From: Aporrectodea caliginosa
Lineage: Eukaryota; Annelida; Clitellata; Crassiclitellata; Lumbricidae
DNA: 64,000 bases
Assembly: GCA_020284085.1 (NCBI GenBank)
Contig: JACEVL010000484.1
Coordinates: 608,501 to 672,500 of the forward strand
Direction: 5' to 3'
Position 1 is the stretch's first letter, and each line of letters begins with the position of its first letter. Below are positions 25,466-40,474 of this stretch, in pieces. A program made the translations under genes and the position numbers. The notes beneath the pieces are model-generated. The model had not been told where the DNA came from. It was given only the letters and a program-made list of their open reading frames with translations, and ran no database searches.

Positions 25466-25575
25466 TGTGTCTGTCTCTCTCTGTCTTTGTCTCTGTGTCT
25501 GTATCTGTCTCCGTGTCTGTGTCTGCCTCTGTGTCTGTGTCTGTCTCTGTCTTTGTCTGTGTGTGTGTTTCTCCC
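25466..25575 (+). repeat. (TCTGTC/TCTGTG)n microsatellite
   Basis: Mixed CTGT repeats. A short (CT)n run also lies at about 25980-26007. Confidence 0.85.
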
Positions 25576-26388
25576 TCCTTTTCCTCACTGTGTCTCGCTC
25601 TTGTAGGCCTGTTTTATGTGAATGAGTATGAGTTTGTGAGACTGGTGGCTTCTTACGGTATTTATGGAGGCCTATAATAATTACATGTATTGGGATTGTA
25701 TGGGAGAAGAAATTGCAAGAGACACTGAAGAGTCCCAGCCGAGTGTTTCTGTATGTAAGACTGGGCTGCATCAGGCACAGGCTGAGAGAAGGTTTTGCAT
25801 TCAGCCGTCGCTGCCTCGGTCGGAAATGCATGCCTACGAGTTGCATCGTCTTAGGAAGTAGGAGGAAGAGAAGGCAGATAGGAAAAGGAGGAGGAGAAAG
25901 AAGAGATGATGAAGACGTCGTTCGGCACCTGACAGAACCGCCATTCAGTCCATCGAAGGGACAGAGAGTGACATACGCCGTCTCTCTCTCTCACTCTCTT
26001 TCTCTCTGACAACCACTGATCATCGGTCGTATTTGATGCGAGGTCGGGATAAGAAGAGATGTTAGAAAGATAGATGCCATGATATGAAGCAGATCGAATT
26101 ATCAGATGCAGCTAAAACTCTTGTCCAGCATCAAAACAATATTCGATTGTTACTTTGATTGTCTGACGTTGTTAGACTTCGATTCAGTTTTCGTGATTGT
26201 TGCGAACACAATTTGAAACGACTTTGTCTAGACGAGCTAATATTAACGGTTAGATGTCGTTGAGTTTTGGAGAAAGAAGTCGATTGCGATAGACCGTCGG
26301 ATATTTCAACGAATGCAGATAGAACTCGATTCACACAGTCGTCGTCTTAACATTTTGATCGTTCTGCTACCTACTTACTTACTTCAGA

Positions 26389-26612
26389 ATGGCGCTTCGA
26401 TTCGCTGTCTTCGTCTACTTGTCTCTGTTGTCCCTGTTGTCAGTCGAATTGAGCAGACTTCCGTTCCCTCTGGAAAACTCTCCCGGAAGTGTGTCGTGTT
26501 TCGGATCATGTGTATGCCGTAGCAACGCCATCTCCTGCATCGACCACGACACGATTACGTCACTTCCGGCCTTCGACGCCGACCAAAGTGTCTCGCTCAA
26601 CGTTACTGATAT
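26389..26612 (+). CDS. Trk-like receptor, exon 1 (signal peptide and LRRNT)
   Basis: ATG at 26389 opens a frame with a hydrophobic leader (MALRFAVFVYLSLLSLLSVE) followed by a cysteine cluster, SCFGSCVCRSNAISC, of the LRR N-cap type, and then DADQSVSLNVTDI. The exon ends AT|GTAAGTG, leaving two bases of a codon. Trk receptors begin the same way: leader, cysteine cap, then an asparagine-linked NxT motif at the end of exon 1. Trk proteins are receptor tyrosine kinases for neurotrophins at the plasma membrane. Here only the extracellular N terminus is visible, so kinase function is inferred from the match to Trk gene structure. Another secreted LRR protein is possible. Confidence 0.7.
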
Positions 26613-27975
26613 GTAAGTGAACATAATGCATACACAGCATATATAATCTATGCAGCATATATAGACCCCTAATATATATCAGATGTATATTTAGGACTAT
26701 ATATTGAATATACATGCTTGGTATTCACTGTGAGAGGCGCTTTATAAATTTATAAATACAATACAATACACTTCGGTGCATCAATTATACTGTGGAGAAC
26801 CAAGAAGACGATGATGTTTACATACTGAACACTCGGAATCGACCTTTGTGCAGTGTGCACGAAGTGCTGTCTGTCGGCGGCGCATTCGATTGAGTGTGCC
26901 TCCTTTCTTAGTGTTAGTGCTTTATCGAATAACCTGTCGCTGTGCTGCAGCTGCTGCAGCTGCTGTTTCTGTGATGGGGAGACCTTGAGAGGGCATTGAC
27001 TCAAGAGGTCATTGCCTTCAGTTGGTTGTTGCCGTCTAAACAGGTGGTTACAATTCTACCAATCTGTCTATTATTGCATTGTATGCGGCAGCATTGTCCT
27101 GCTCTGCAAAACAAGCACCACTGAATGAACTGGTTTGCTGACAACTTATGTGACCAGTTGTCATGTAAACATTACACGTAAAGATTTGCACCATTTATGA
27201 CTCTTTATGAGGTGCATAACATTCCAACGTGTCATGTAATTGTGATGACAATGATGATGACGACATCGACAGCAAAGACAACGACGACGACGATGAAAAT
27301 GTGACCCAAAGACCGTTGAGTCTTTGGGTCACAGATAAAGATTAAGCGACAAATCAGCCAACGAAAGGGATTCATCGATTCGTGTGGCTAGGTAACGTCA
27401 GCTGTCATCCGAAAGTGGCAAAGAAAGAGCTACACAGAACAGTTGAACATCGTCCAAGAGACATTGAGTTTGGACGATGTCGTAATTCGCAATTCAGCTT
27501 CGCTACAAATTCTGCATAAAAGCGGAGAAAAGACAAGGTCTGAGGTCAGTGCCTCTGACGAAGCAACCGCTCTACCTCCTGCGAGATGACAATAATCAAG
27601 TCCTGATTATTTTTAATTGAACACTAAGGACCTTCAAATGTCAAACCTTATTACGCATGAAATAGATGCACTGGCAGTTATCATTTCCACAACTTCTCAC
27701 CAACTAAAAATTAACAGCTGCTTTTCAGTCTCCAGTACCATCAGAATCACAATCATCCACGTGTTTCCTACTCGCTCAGTCACGCAGTCCCACAAACAAC
27801 CACCCCGTCATTCAGGTACCCACTCAACCAGCCAAACAATGATTCAGCCAACCACTCATTCAACCAATCATGGACCAGTGCAGAAAGCGCATCTGGTTAT
27901 TTTTTTCTTGAAGTGTTGCGATATAAATTTCTAATTACCAAAGCTATTACAAAGTTACTGGGCCTTCGTTACCAG
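26613..27975. other. start of large Trk-like intron 1, no gene seen
   Basis: Includes a LINE 3' end at about 26725-26772 (GAGAGGCGCTTTATAAAT followed by an (ATACA)n tail). Nothing else was recognised. Confidence 0.35.
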
Positions 27976-28217
27976 ATAAAGACCTTGTGTTCCTTTTGCT
28001 CGTACCGCTACTATGCTGTGCCGGGCATTATCCGTGATTGGCCCAACGACATGGAAAGGACATCCACTGGAGATGCGTCTCCTTCCCAGGGTCCTCTCTT
28101 CTCTGTTCTATCAGTTGCTCAAGACTGTTCTCTTCCGTCTGGTCTGGGGCAGAAGCCCCTCTGAGGCCTTGAAGCGGCGCTATATAATTCTCAACTGTTT
28201 GCTTGCTTGATTGATTG
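27976..28217 (+). pseudogene. CR1/L2-like LINE 3' fragment
   Basis: Carries the end of the RT ORF (TTPLEMRLLPRVLSS-like and LLKTVLFRLVWG in shifted frames), then CCCCTCTGAGGCCTTGAAGC and GGCGCTATATAATTCTC with a short TTGA tail. The rest of the element is missing. Confidence 0.7.
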
Positions 28218-30300
<2,083 letters not shown>

Positions 30301-31216
30301 GTATGCAAATATGCATTTACCTGTATGTATGCATGCATTTATACACGCGGAATATCATCCACATAATCAGGCACGTAGCTGGACAAAAATAAATTGAAGA
30401 GAAGGCAACTTCAAAGACCATTGGCAAAATCCTGGTCATCGGGGTCATTAGTCAATGGAAGTGTCATTATATATAGCCTAAGAAAAGCCTCTTGCCTCAA
30501 TGTAGCCTCAGGCGATCAGAGCGAAAGCTTTCGAAGAAGAACAAGTAGACTAATTGATTCAAAACAAACAACGATTCATCTTCGAAATGAGTCAGCGAAA
30601 ACCCGATCACTCGAGAGATACATATTAATAATGGTAGCGCGATACTTAATACCGTGACACTTAATACCGGACAGTTAATCCCGACGACAATTAATCCCAC
30701 GACAATAATCCCACGGACGTTTAATACCTGTAGCCTACCTGTACACGAAAGTACGACTATTTGTACGACTATTGTTGTTCTAAAGGTGAGTCTCAGGCTT
30801 TAAAGGTGCTAAATTAAATTTAGTGAGATTCAATTTTCAGTGACCATGGATGCGAATTTCGGCTATAGAGCAAAGGTTTACCAACTGTTATACATTGTAA
30901 TTATGAATATACGAAAATACAATACAATATACGATGCATCGCGACAATGCCAACAGAACCACGTCTTGACGTTATATCAGATCCGCATAGTTTCACTGCA
31001 AAGCTCTTCGACAACACGAGTTCCTCATAAAATAAACATTCATCCCAAAAAGACGTATTCAACGCTACAGAAGCGAGTGGAAGAAGCGGTTGCGGCATAC
31101 GGTTAAACCGAAATCCCGGTTAAACCGAAATCCCGGTTAAACCGAAATCCCGGTTTTCGCTCGTGCAATGTTTCATCTATCTCACTCGTAACGTTCATAA
31201 GGAACTTCGTTCTGTG

Positions 31217-31779
31217 GGGTGCGGTGGTGTAGGGGTATGTTCGGTGCCTTGCAGCCGAAGGGTTGCATGTTCGAATCCACCTCAAGCCGCCGCGTAGGGA
31301 CCTTGAGCAAGTCCTTCGCGCACAATTGCTCTGCAATATAATTGCTTCTGCGCAGTGGCGTAACTAGGGGTTCGTGCGCCCGGGGGCAAGAATTTCCTGA
31401 AAATTTTTTCTTACTTCCGCCAAAAATTCTGATGACCTTTTTTTTGCTTTTCCGTCTTTTTTCATGAAAAAGGTGGTTACATTATCAGAAGCCTCATTTT
31501 GCGCCCCCCTTGGCGCCTGCGCCCCTGCCAGACTCGTGCATAATAGTTACTTTTTTACTTTTTTCTACTTTTTACCTATTCTTGCCTGATTTCTTTACAA
31601 AAAAATTGTCTAAACCCTAATTTTGCGCCCCCCTGTCCTGCGCCCGGGGGCGGCCGCCCCACTGCCCCCTCGTTACGCCACTGCTTCTGCGACGCCGAGG
31701 CGTGTGCACTTCTGAGCTTGGGGCAACCTTAGTAAGAAGGGCGATATCAAAGATCAGTTGTGTTGTATTGTATTGTATT
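31217..31779 (+). repeat. tRNA-SINE copy split by a hAT MITE
   Basis: Head GGTGCGGTGGTGTAGGGGTA and B box GTTCGAATCCACC, then GTAGGGACCTTGAGCAAGTC. The copy is interrupted at 31353 by a 331-bp hAT element and resumes at 31684 (ACGCCGAGGCGTGTGCACTT), ending in a TGTATTGTATTGTATT tail. Without the insertion it is about 230 bp. Confidence 0.85.
31353..31683. mobile_element. 331-bp hAT-type MITE inside the SINE
   Basis: Ends CAGTGGCGTAACTAGGGG and, reversed, CAGTGGCGTAACGAGGGG, flanked by the perfect 8-bp repeat CTTCTGCG (31345-31352 and 31684-31691). The interior is rich in GCGCCCCC. This is the youngest of the three nested insertions here. Confidence 0.92.
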
Positions 31780-32005
31780 AAACATTAAGGTTGACTATTG
31801 CTGTTCTATTGCTTTTACAGAATTTTACTGAAGTAAAACTTTTTGTGCTTGTAGCATTAAATGTCGAGGGAAGGAAAACTCATGTGATTATAGGTCGTTG
31901 AGATAAAAATGTCGTCGGGATTAAGTGTGATAGGGATTATTTGTCAGGTATTAACTGTCATGGTATTAAGTGTCGCGGTTTTAAATGTCACCGAACCTTA
32001 ATAAT

Positions 32006-34179
32006 AAATGGTTACCAAAATCAAGTTTAACTTTTAATCAGATAGGCCTACAGGATTTTATTTAGGGTTGAGGTTTCATCCCAAATGTCCAGACGGCGTA
32101 CAACTTGCGCAATTCACTGCATCCTGATCTTATTATTAAACGCTGGACGCAACAATACATTTCTGTAAATGTATATATTTATGTATTTTGTTTTGCATTG
32201 GATTCGAGGTTAAGGAAGCGGGAACTGTTGTAATCGAGTAGAGAAATAGTATAGAGACAATATAGAGATATCCGTCATCGTCCATCTTTCTTCCTGGCAC
32301 AGGTACACGTATACGATGCTGATGTATAATATCATGGAAATGCTGCCTTAAACTAACCTCAATTCAATTATTGTTGCTAATTTGAAACTTTTACGGCGAA
32401 ATGTCCAACGTACAAGGCATTAACCTATGGCGCAACGAACCAAGCCGCAATCAGGTCAGTACTCCTGAAAACTAATTCAATAAAGAGTGAGTTAGCCTAA
32501 GGTAAATAAAAAATTGGAACAGGTAAGTCTTAAGCTAAGAACGTAATGATAGGGCCTCAAGGACGGCTATCGGATTATGGCCCGCGAGCCGTATGACTAT
32601 AGGGATGGATTATGAAGAAGTTCATTGGCCACCTTCCAAGGTCTACACAATGTACGTCTTCTCAGAGACAGTGGTCAGCAGCTGCACAGACGAGTGACCA
32701 GAATTGAGGTTGCTTCTTCGGTTTTAACTCTGACAAATCCTCGATAGAAGAAATTTGTTCACGATAACTAATGGAAGTCATCCGCCAAATCAAACAACGA
32801 CGTCTCACTCCATCTTCCTGCAAATCTGTTAATCAATATCTCTTCCTATGCGTCTGTCGCTGTATCTGCGTCCATCGTCCGTCCAGACCATCGCATCCTG
32901 GCAACCAAAGCAGCAGCAGCAGCAGCCGCTGTCCCATAAGTCATGCCACGGCTTTTGCGTACGATATCCTTATCAAGTGGCGAACAATCGAAAGAGCCAA
33001 ACTAAAGCCAAGCAGCTAAAAATAGGACGGCGCTGCGTCTCGTAGTCTAATCTATTCCTACGACTTCTATAGCGCCAGTGTACCGTAATGATCATGTCCA
33101 GTGCTGTAGTGGTAAAATTACAGTTGAGTACACGCTAAAGTAGCCTAGAGCCTTCAAGTTATTTTTCCAAAAGATTGGGGGATGGATTTGTAGTTTATAG
33201 TCTTAAACAGTTACAGACTAGTATACACTATGCAGTTTTAAGCACGAATATGTCAAAATACGTTCTGGAGGTGAGTACACGCTGTGCGCAGGTGAGTATA
33301 CCAAAGAAAATTTCGGGAGGTGAGTAGGCCTACAAGCTGTATACCCGCGTATACCCTCGTCTACAGCCCTGATCATGTCACCATTCGATGGTCGCTTCAC
33401 GTGAAATCGATATAGAGAATTCAATTCACTTTGAGATTCGATAGATCAGAAGTCAAGAGACATAGCTGCGGTGGGTATGCAAGTTGAAAGAGACGAGTCT
33501 TAAGCTTTATAGACTTGAATGACATCAAGACGAGCTGAATGAACTGGGCTGCAGCGAATTCCAAGGCTTCACCAGCCACCGAGAAAATCCGAGAACCCAA
33601 CAATGTTTGAGTGCAGAGACGAAGAGTCAGCTAACCGAGGCCTTCTAATTAGCATCAGGCGACGATAACAAGGTGTGACTATGTCTAGAGACACTTATAT
33701 GTATATTACTCGCTTGGGTAGATTAGAGTGGGTTATGATTCGTCGTTGATGTCGTAACCAACTCTCGCTATCATCGAACGCATTGTGCTAATAACATACA
33801 CACTCTGGTATATTTGACTACAAAAGCTAAAAAAGGAACATTCTTGTCCTGTTCGTGGTCCAGTGGTTGCCCTTCTAAACAGACCGGGCATAGCACTGTA
33901 ATCGGACTGTTAAGGTGTTATACTTTGTGAAGTATCAGGCGGATTTTTAAAGTAATACTTTTGCTCAGTGGGCAGCCAGTGTAATGAATGAACTATGGGC
34001 GTAGGATGTCGTTTGTGATATCTTTATTGATAACAACGAGAAATGATTTACAATAATGAAATCTTCTGGAAATCAAGACATTAGCCAGTGGAACTAAGAT
34101 AGCAGGAAGTAGGTAAGATGGATCTGATTCTACGAATATCGCGTAAATATGAAACTGAGCTGATCCGCATAGTGCCCGA
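32006..34179. other. intronic stretch, no gene recognised
   Basis: Small frames only, none with recognisable domains or matching splice sites. TAGGCCTA occurs near 32046 and 33327. Confidence 0.3.
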
Positions 34180-34312
34180 ACATTATTAGGCGGAACTTAG
34201 GCCACGTCCTTCTCTAACCTCAAGACTGTTCTCTTTAGCCGGGGTTGGGTCGGGAGTGCTTCTGAATAGATAATCTTGAATTGGCGCTATATAAATCTCT
34301 GGAATGAATGTT
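34180..34312 (+). repeat. LINE 3' end fragment
   Basis: TTCTCTAACCTCAAGACTGT and GGGTCGGGAGTGCTTCTGAA lead into GGCGCTATATAAATCTCTGG and an AATGAATG tail: the 3' end of the CR1/L2-like family seen at 56305. Confidence 0.7.
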
Positions 34313-36698
34313 AGACATTATTACATGGCTGAGTCAGATACCGCGTCCATACTGCGTGCGCAGTCGGTGTGGTTGACAAATAAGTCACCTATAGGCCCTA
34401 CTGATTGTGGGACAAGATATGGTAGCGCAGGCTTTTAATAACTACTTTGTCCAAGATTTTGGAAATGATGCCGAGAGTCGAGATGAGAAGATAATTTGAT
34501 AGGAACGTTGCAAAACTTAAGTTTGATGGTCGAGATCTTTTCAAACAAGAATTCTAGAAACCTGTGGGCAAAGGAACAGTGTGATGAGGAGCTAGGTAGA
34601 TATCTTGCATCTGTCAGTTTGTAGGATTTTCTTCAATGAGCTTTTAGTGGAGTACAATCTAGAATGCATTATGATAGGCTTCTGTTGAATCTGACTAAAT
34701 CCGAATTTCTGCGCATTTCTCTGCTTTATTAGCAAATGCATTGGCTTCATGTCGCTTGGGCTATTGTAAATTCTCTGAATTGACAGTGTTCAAAACTGTC
34801 TAACAAAAGGCAAAACATGTAAAACTCCAAAGCGTGATCATTTGGAGCACTGCATGGTGTTGAAATCGTTGCTCAGGCGTTCACAAGAGCAGCGAATCGT
34901 CTTCAAAATGAGTTAGACCTACTTTTTATAGGATTTACACTCTGATATGGTTTGTCATCTTTATTCGGATTATCTCACCTTGACCATTCTCCTCAGTCTG
35001 CGGCGTTATCTGTTTCCAGACCCCCGTGGGTCTTGCAATGGTTCCTCCCCCTGTCCACTCCGCTAAAAGTCTAAGATGAAGCCATTCAACCGATTTCAAA
35101 GAACATTATTTCACCGTTGGCCTTTCCTCTGTTTTAACAGTTGCTCTTAGCGATTTCGATTGGATTGACCCCAGAGGTAAACAATCCGTTCCCCTTAGCA
35201 GCAAAATTTCCTTTATTCTAGGTGCAATATAATAGATTTTCTATGGAAGTTATTAGACCAGACTGGCATTGAATACAATGGACATCGTTTCGTATCTTTC
35301 GCAAACCAACCATGGCAAATTGGTAACCCAGTAGGTCTACAATTCCTCTGCTTAATAACATTTTAATCGTTGCATAATTTGGTTGGCTGTCTATTGCTGA
35401 AAAGATGAAGCAAGTCATGCTGACGAGGCTATTATCTCAAGCACAGCATAGACTACGTGATTGAATGACGCAGGCTTCGTGGTTCTCTCGTCGCTTGCCT
35501 AATTGTCTAGGCTTCCTGGAACTGAAGTCATCTATCGTTTGCTCGTTCTGAGTATAACGATAGCGTTGGCATTTCGCCGAAAACTCGGATCGGTCCAGAT
35601 GAAGCCGCCGCCGCCTTCTTTTCTAACCTTAGCCTGCACGAAGCAGAGGTCCAATGGTCCGAGGCGGCACTTGAGCAGGTGCTACCTGGGAACGAGGCCC
35701 AGTCTCTTTCCGACCGACCCCGGTGTGAAATCAGAGGCTATCGGAAAGAGAGGAAGACAAGGAGAGTGTGAGGAGAGAGAGGGGGAAGTTCTCGCGATAA
35801 TTGCGCATTTAATTCACATCAAGATGACAGTTTTACGGCCAAAAAGAAACGGTTTATGGCTGTGAAGAAAGATCGAACATTCCTGCCAACTCTCCTGCAG
35901 CGGCCAACGCCAATGTGGTATAAGCTTGATTGCAGGCGGCGGCCGAGAGTTGTTTGTAGGCAAGCGCAGCGTTGTTTGGTCCAAGGCTCTAGAAATGAAA
36001 ACGATTTATAGGAATAAGACGATCGTTGACGTCCCGCAGTCGCAGTGACGTAGCCGTACTTGCTGTAATTACCAGCGTTGTTTACGATGCCTATTTTAAT
36101 CGTTGGTGATGGATTCAGGGTTTTTTGCATCTTACCGAGAAATTCAAGGCTGTCGAATCCTTTAGGCTTCAGGGAGACCTTCATTTACTACAAACGGTTT
36201 TCAGTTCAAAGTTAAGCGGTGTTGACAGTTTAGCAAATGACTTTTGTACATTCAACATCCATGTCACGACAATAATGAAAACCAGAATTGCTGTATTTAG
36301 TGCTACATTCTACAATCTATGCCTTTCATGATGCATGCTTTACCCAGTAATTTTAATAGTCTGTCATTGTTAGTGTAATCACTTGTTGGACTTCGATACA
36401 CTGTTCTATAGACCAGCAATCTTGCACCTGTGTTCAATTTAATTACACTTCGCAACATGTCTTCACAATCACTGTGTTCCAGCTGCAAACAATGCACCGT
36501 ATTGAAATCAGTGGCTCACGTAAATAAAGCATTAGGCTCCTATTCCTTCTCCTCTTTCCGGTCTTTTCTGTAAATTTCAATTTGTTTCACATGGAACTCA
36601 TTATCAGTCATGTCTTCCAAGCTCCAGGTAGGCATGCGTCGAAAGCGCTTTTACCACAGAATTACCGATTAATGACGAAAATCTACAATCAATTAGTG

Positions 36699-36700
<2 letters not shown>
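34313..36700. other. intronic stretch with one unassigned ORF
   Basis: A 121-codon ATG frame on the minus strand (36184-35819) has no recognisable domain and no supporting splice or poly(A) signal. Nothing else noted. Confidence 0.25.
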
Positions 36701-36701
<1 letters not shown>

Positions 36702-36733
<32 letters not shown>

Positions 36734-37972
36734 GTTGTTTTATTGCAACCAAAACAAAACATTACAATTATGCCAGAGAATGTACATTAACAAAAATGCA
36801 TTGGCGACAAAGGGAGGCCCAAAAGGGATGGAGATCCCGCTAAGGAGGGTCACCCAGATAGCAAAATACAAACAAAAAATTCCAAGTTAGCCAAAAAAAC
36901 AGAAACTGAACCAGAAGGTGACTAGAGACAACAAGAGTTGAATTATCCAGAAACAAGTAATAACACGATCTTAACTATAAACTTAACTAAATCCTTAAAT
37001 AAACGCGGTAATATGCACTTCTAGTGATGGTTTGGCCGTTTAAATTGAGGAAAGAAGAAATGCACGTAACCTTTTTTTGAAAACCTGCAGAGTATTGGAG
37101 GAACGGATTTCTATTGGTAAAGCGTTCCATACTATAGTGCCGTATGATTTAATAGTAAACCGTCGAGTGTTTGAATGAGCTTTGACAGGACGATATGCTG
37201 CTAAATTCCTAGTGAAGTGCGTGTGAATGTCGGAGGCATGTGGGAGGAAATCCTTAAATACAGGTGGGAGGAGGCCATGCTCAAGGCGAAAAAAGAATTC
37301 ACCAATTTGAAGATCTTTTATCTGGTGTATTTTCAAGAGTTTGAGCTCGCTAAAGGATGGGCCAGTGTGCTCCCATTTTCGAATACCCGCAATTATACGA
37401 ACAGCCCTCTTCTGTAACAGAACTAGTTTATGCAGCCTTGATTCATAAGTCGATGCCCAAATCAAGTTGCAGTAAATGAGGTAGGGGTAGATGAGGGTAT
37501 AGTATAAGTTTATTCTAATTTCCTTTGGTAGTTTATATGCGATACGGGTTAGAATACCTACATTCTTTGCGATTTTGACTGCAATTTGATTAATATGCAC
37601 CTTCCAGGTCATGTGCTGATCTATGTGTACACCTAAAAACTTCGTTGACTCAACTTGAGTGATAGGAGTACCATTAATAAACAAAGATAAATCACCGCTG
37701 GGGTTAATTTTCCTGTGGGATTTAAATAAAATAAAATTAGTTTTATCTAAATTAAGCGTGAGTTTATTTGCTTGGAACCAAGCAGCTATACTAGAAAGCT
37801 CAAGATTAACAGTTTGAATCAGCGTCTGCCAGGAACCATTGGAATAAAAAACGTTGGTATCGTCAGCAAATAATATGAAAAACAAAGTTGGGGAGACACT
37901 GGCCAAGTCGTTAATATAGAGCAGGAATAGGAGTGGCCCAAGATTGGAGCCTTGCGGAACTCCAATCACTCA
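36702..37972 (-). pseudogene. non-LTR retrotransposon, Jockey/CR1-group RT C-terminal half
   Basis: The 309-residue frame (37969-37040) begins at GVPQGSNLGPLLFLLYIND, has the FADDTNVFY active site and LTLNLDKTNFILF, then the FLGVHIDQHMTWKVHI and LPKEIRINLYYTL blocks. It is uninterrupted up to its stop, so the insertion is young or lightly decayed, though 5'-truncated. The 3' end closes with a short A-rich UTR and (GATT)n at 36704-36732. It is a different family from the 23.8 and 56.3 kb elements. Confidence 0.88.
36704..36732 (+). repeat. (AATC)n, LINE 3' tail
   Basis: Seven AATC units at the 3' end of the minus-strand LINE, as expected for target-primed retrotransposition with a microsatellite tail. 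Confidence 0.85.
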
Positions 37973-39013
37973 TTTAAGAGTCAGATATATTTATTAAAAT
38001 GTGCAGCTTCAACATTTTGCCAATCTTTTATGAAGCATAAAAAATACAAACTCATGTGAATCCTAATCTGAATACACATTAAGGATGAGCTCTGTAGAGT
38101 TGAGGCCTGGGCGATGTCTCTTGTACTTTTTATGCAGTTTCATGCTCTACAGTAAACCTTATTTAAAGGGCTAATTATATTTATGCGCACTTTTTCTTGT
38201 TATGATCCTCCAGATGTTTCTCGTCGTCATAAAACGAAGACATCGTTATAGCATAGACGCCGTTTATATTACACGCAGCTCTAACTGACAGAGATACATA
38301 AATATTCAATATCAGACTTACAAGTAATGATATTGACTACAGGTTTCCAACCTGTTGGTATGGCAATGGACACTGGCTGTTGATGCTGGTTACTTACTAT
38401 TGGAGCAGACAAAGAAGTAGAAAAATGGATCGATTTAACCAAAATAAATCAGAAGAAGAAGAGGAAAAAAGTAAATTAGGAATGAGAAACGATGAGATTT
38501 AGTACGCAGAAAGCATTAGAAAAAGAAGAGAGTAGAGTAAAGAATAAAAGAACAGAAAATAGCTGAATTATGACAATGAAAAAATACAAACGTGTCCTGG
38601 ATAGTTACCGAATTCGGTCATTAATTATATTATAATCGCTCGTAATAGACAAATGACCAAAATATTTACGGAAATGTAGACAAGCAACAATTTCAGGATC
38701 ATCGCGAATACACGCACGCCAAACAGAGATCGGTAAATTCAGTCCATTGTTAATTAGGACAAGTAATGAACAAAATAATTAGTTCGCCGACTTCTTGACG
38801 ACAGCCGCTCCTTGCGACAATTGCAACGACCACTAGAGAGTCGGCTCTACAGTGTCTACATGTATATGGAACTGTAATGATAAAATAGGAAGCAAAGGGA
38901 AGCAGCCACTAAGGCAATAACAACGGAATAGACAGCAACGACAACAGGAGTTGTAACATTGACGCAAACAGAACAAAGAACAACATAGAATAAATAGCAG
39001 CTTAATTAGCATC
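37973..39013. other. intronic stretch, no gene seen
   Basis: AT-rich, with poly-purine patches near 38450-38560 and no supported feature. Confidence 0.3.
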
Positions 39014-39040
39014 TTAATGAGCAGCCTTGGTGATGTCATC

Positions 39041-39076
39041 AATCTGAGGAGTAATTATGTCCGGATGCAGCGTCAC
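39041..39076 (-). CDS. candidate terminal exon of an unknown minus-strand gene
   Basis: An acceptor (ACTGTTTTTAG) precedes base 39076. Entered in phase 1 from the exon at 42600-42550, it encodes DAASGHNYSSD and a TGA stop at about 39041-39043. Entered in phase 0 it would instead encode VTLHPDIITPQIDDITKAAH with TAA at 39014-39016. Neither ending was recognised. The phase-1 reading is preferred only because it joins the upstream candidate exons in frame. Confidence 0.25.
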
Positions 39077-39194
39077 CTAAAAACAGTCAAGAGAGTATCA
39101 GTTGATGAACACACATAACCATTTGGTTGTCACCCTCAATCGTCACTCTAAATGCAACACGTCCTAGTAACAATGAACAACAGTCTGCCTTTGA

Positions 39195-40018
39195 TGGGAT
39201 TCCTTGGTTGGATTCTAATTGTGTGCGAAAATCTGTAAGCTATTCAAGCAGCTTGCCAAGATTGCTGTTGAGTCCCTCTGCCTCAATCTCTCCCCGACGT
39301 CCATTTCTCTACCTCAGTTCGTGACCTCGGAGTCACCTTGGATCCAGTTCTTTCTTTGACTGACCGTGTAAAAATCGTCTCTTGTGGGTCATGCCTTTAA
39401 CACTTGCGTCAACTCCGCACTATCCGCCTATCGCTTCCTCCTCATGCGATTACTACCCTGGTCCTTGCTCTGATCTCTGTAGTCTGTGCTATGGTTGACT
39501 TTGTTAATGCCGATTAGACTACATTCACCTTTCCTCAACTAATATCTCGATGCTTCATAGATTCATAAAGATTCATAATACCAACGCCCGTCTTATCGGT
39601 GGTATTCAGAGGTTTGCCCAGTGCTTTCATTCATTCTGGACTCCCTTCATTCATCCGTCAACGCATCCAGTTTAAGATTTTTGCTCTCATGCTCAGCTGT
39701 CTTTGTTAACTCTGCTCCACTCATTTTGCCACTCCGATCTTCTCTCTGCCTGACCGAGTTTCCCTTCGGTTGACTACACGTGGTCTCCTGGGGGTCATCC
39801 GTATACACACCGCTACAGCAGACCGCCCAGTCCAGGAGTTTTACTTTCGTTGATCCTTCCAGCTGGAATCATCTCTCTCAGGACCAACGGATAGAACTAC
39901 TTAGTCTCTCTCTGTCTACCTCAGTTTCGCAAGCGCCCGAAAACTTTCCTCTTTGTCAGTTATGACACTGGCCCGGGTTGGGAGCGCCAATGTGGCGCCT
40001 CATAAATTTTCGATTACA
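39195..40018 (+). pseudogene. CR1/L2-like LINE fragment, frameshifted
   Basis: Read across frames it gives VRDLGVTLDPVLSL, then RQLRTIRLSLPPHA, RIQFKIFALMLSCL and PSSWNHLSQDQRIEL, the usual RT C-terminal blocks, and ends with GGGAGCGCCAATGTGGCGCC, CATAAATTTTCGATTACA and a short tail. Several stops and shifts make it non-functional. It abuts the (GTAT)n tract. Confidence 0.7.
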
Positions 40019-40052
40019 ATTACAATTTATTCCATATAATATATATATATAT

Positions 40053-40320
40053 TTATGTATGTATGTATGTATGTATAATGTATGTATGTATGTATGTATG
40101 TATGTATGTATGTATGTGTGTATGTATGTATGTATAATGTATGTATGTATGTTACAGTATGTATGTATGTATGTATGTATGTATAATGTATGTATGTATG
40201 TATGTATAATGTATGTATGTATGTATGTATGTATGTATGTATGTATGTATGTATATGTATGTATGTATGTTACATGTATGTATGTATGTATGTATGTATG
40301 TATGTATGTATGTATGTATA

Positions 40321-40351
<31 letters not shown>

Positions 40352-40443
40352 TGTATAATGTATGTATAATGTATGTATGTATGTATGTATGTATGTATGT
40401 ATGTATGTATGTATGTTTGTATGTATGTATGTATGTATGTATG

Positions 40444-40474
<31 letters not shown>

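Larger units (their letters stand above)
30633..31997. mobile_element. TIR element of a GGTNNCG-ended family, host to nested insertions
   Basis: Left end GGTAGCGCGATACTTAATAC; the reverse complement of the right end is GGTTCGGTGACATTTAAAAC. The subterminal ACTTAATACC, AATTAATCCC and GACACTTAATACC words occur on both arms in inverted orientation. It is flanked by the direct repeat TTAATAAT (30625-30632 and 31998-32005). The termini resemble those of the 54320-54786 element. A MULE-like class fits the 8-9-bp target duplications but is unproven. It contains a SINE that itself contains a hAT MITE. Confidence 0.75.

Noticed and set aside
35819..36184. 121-residue minus-strand ATG frame
   Set aside because: No domain, signal peptide or splice context; its length is within chance for this sequence.
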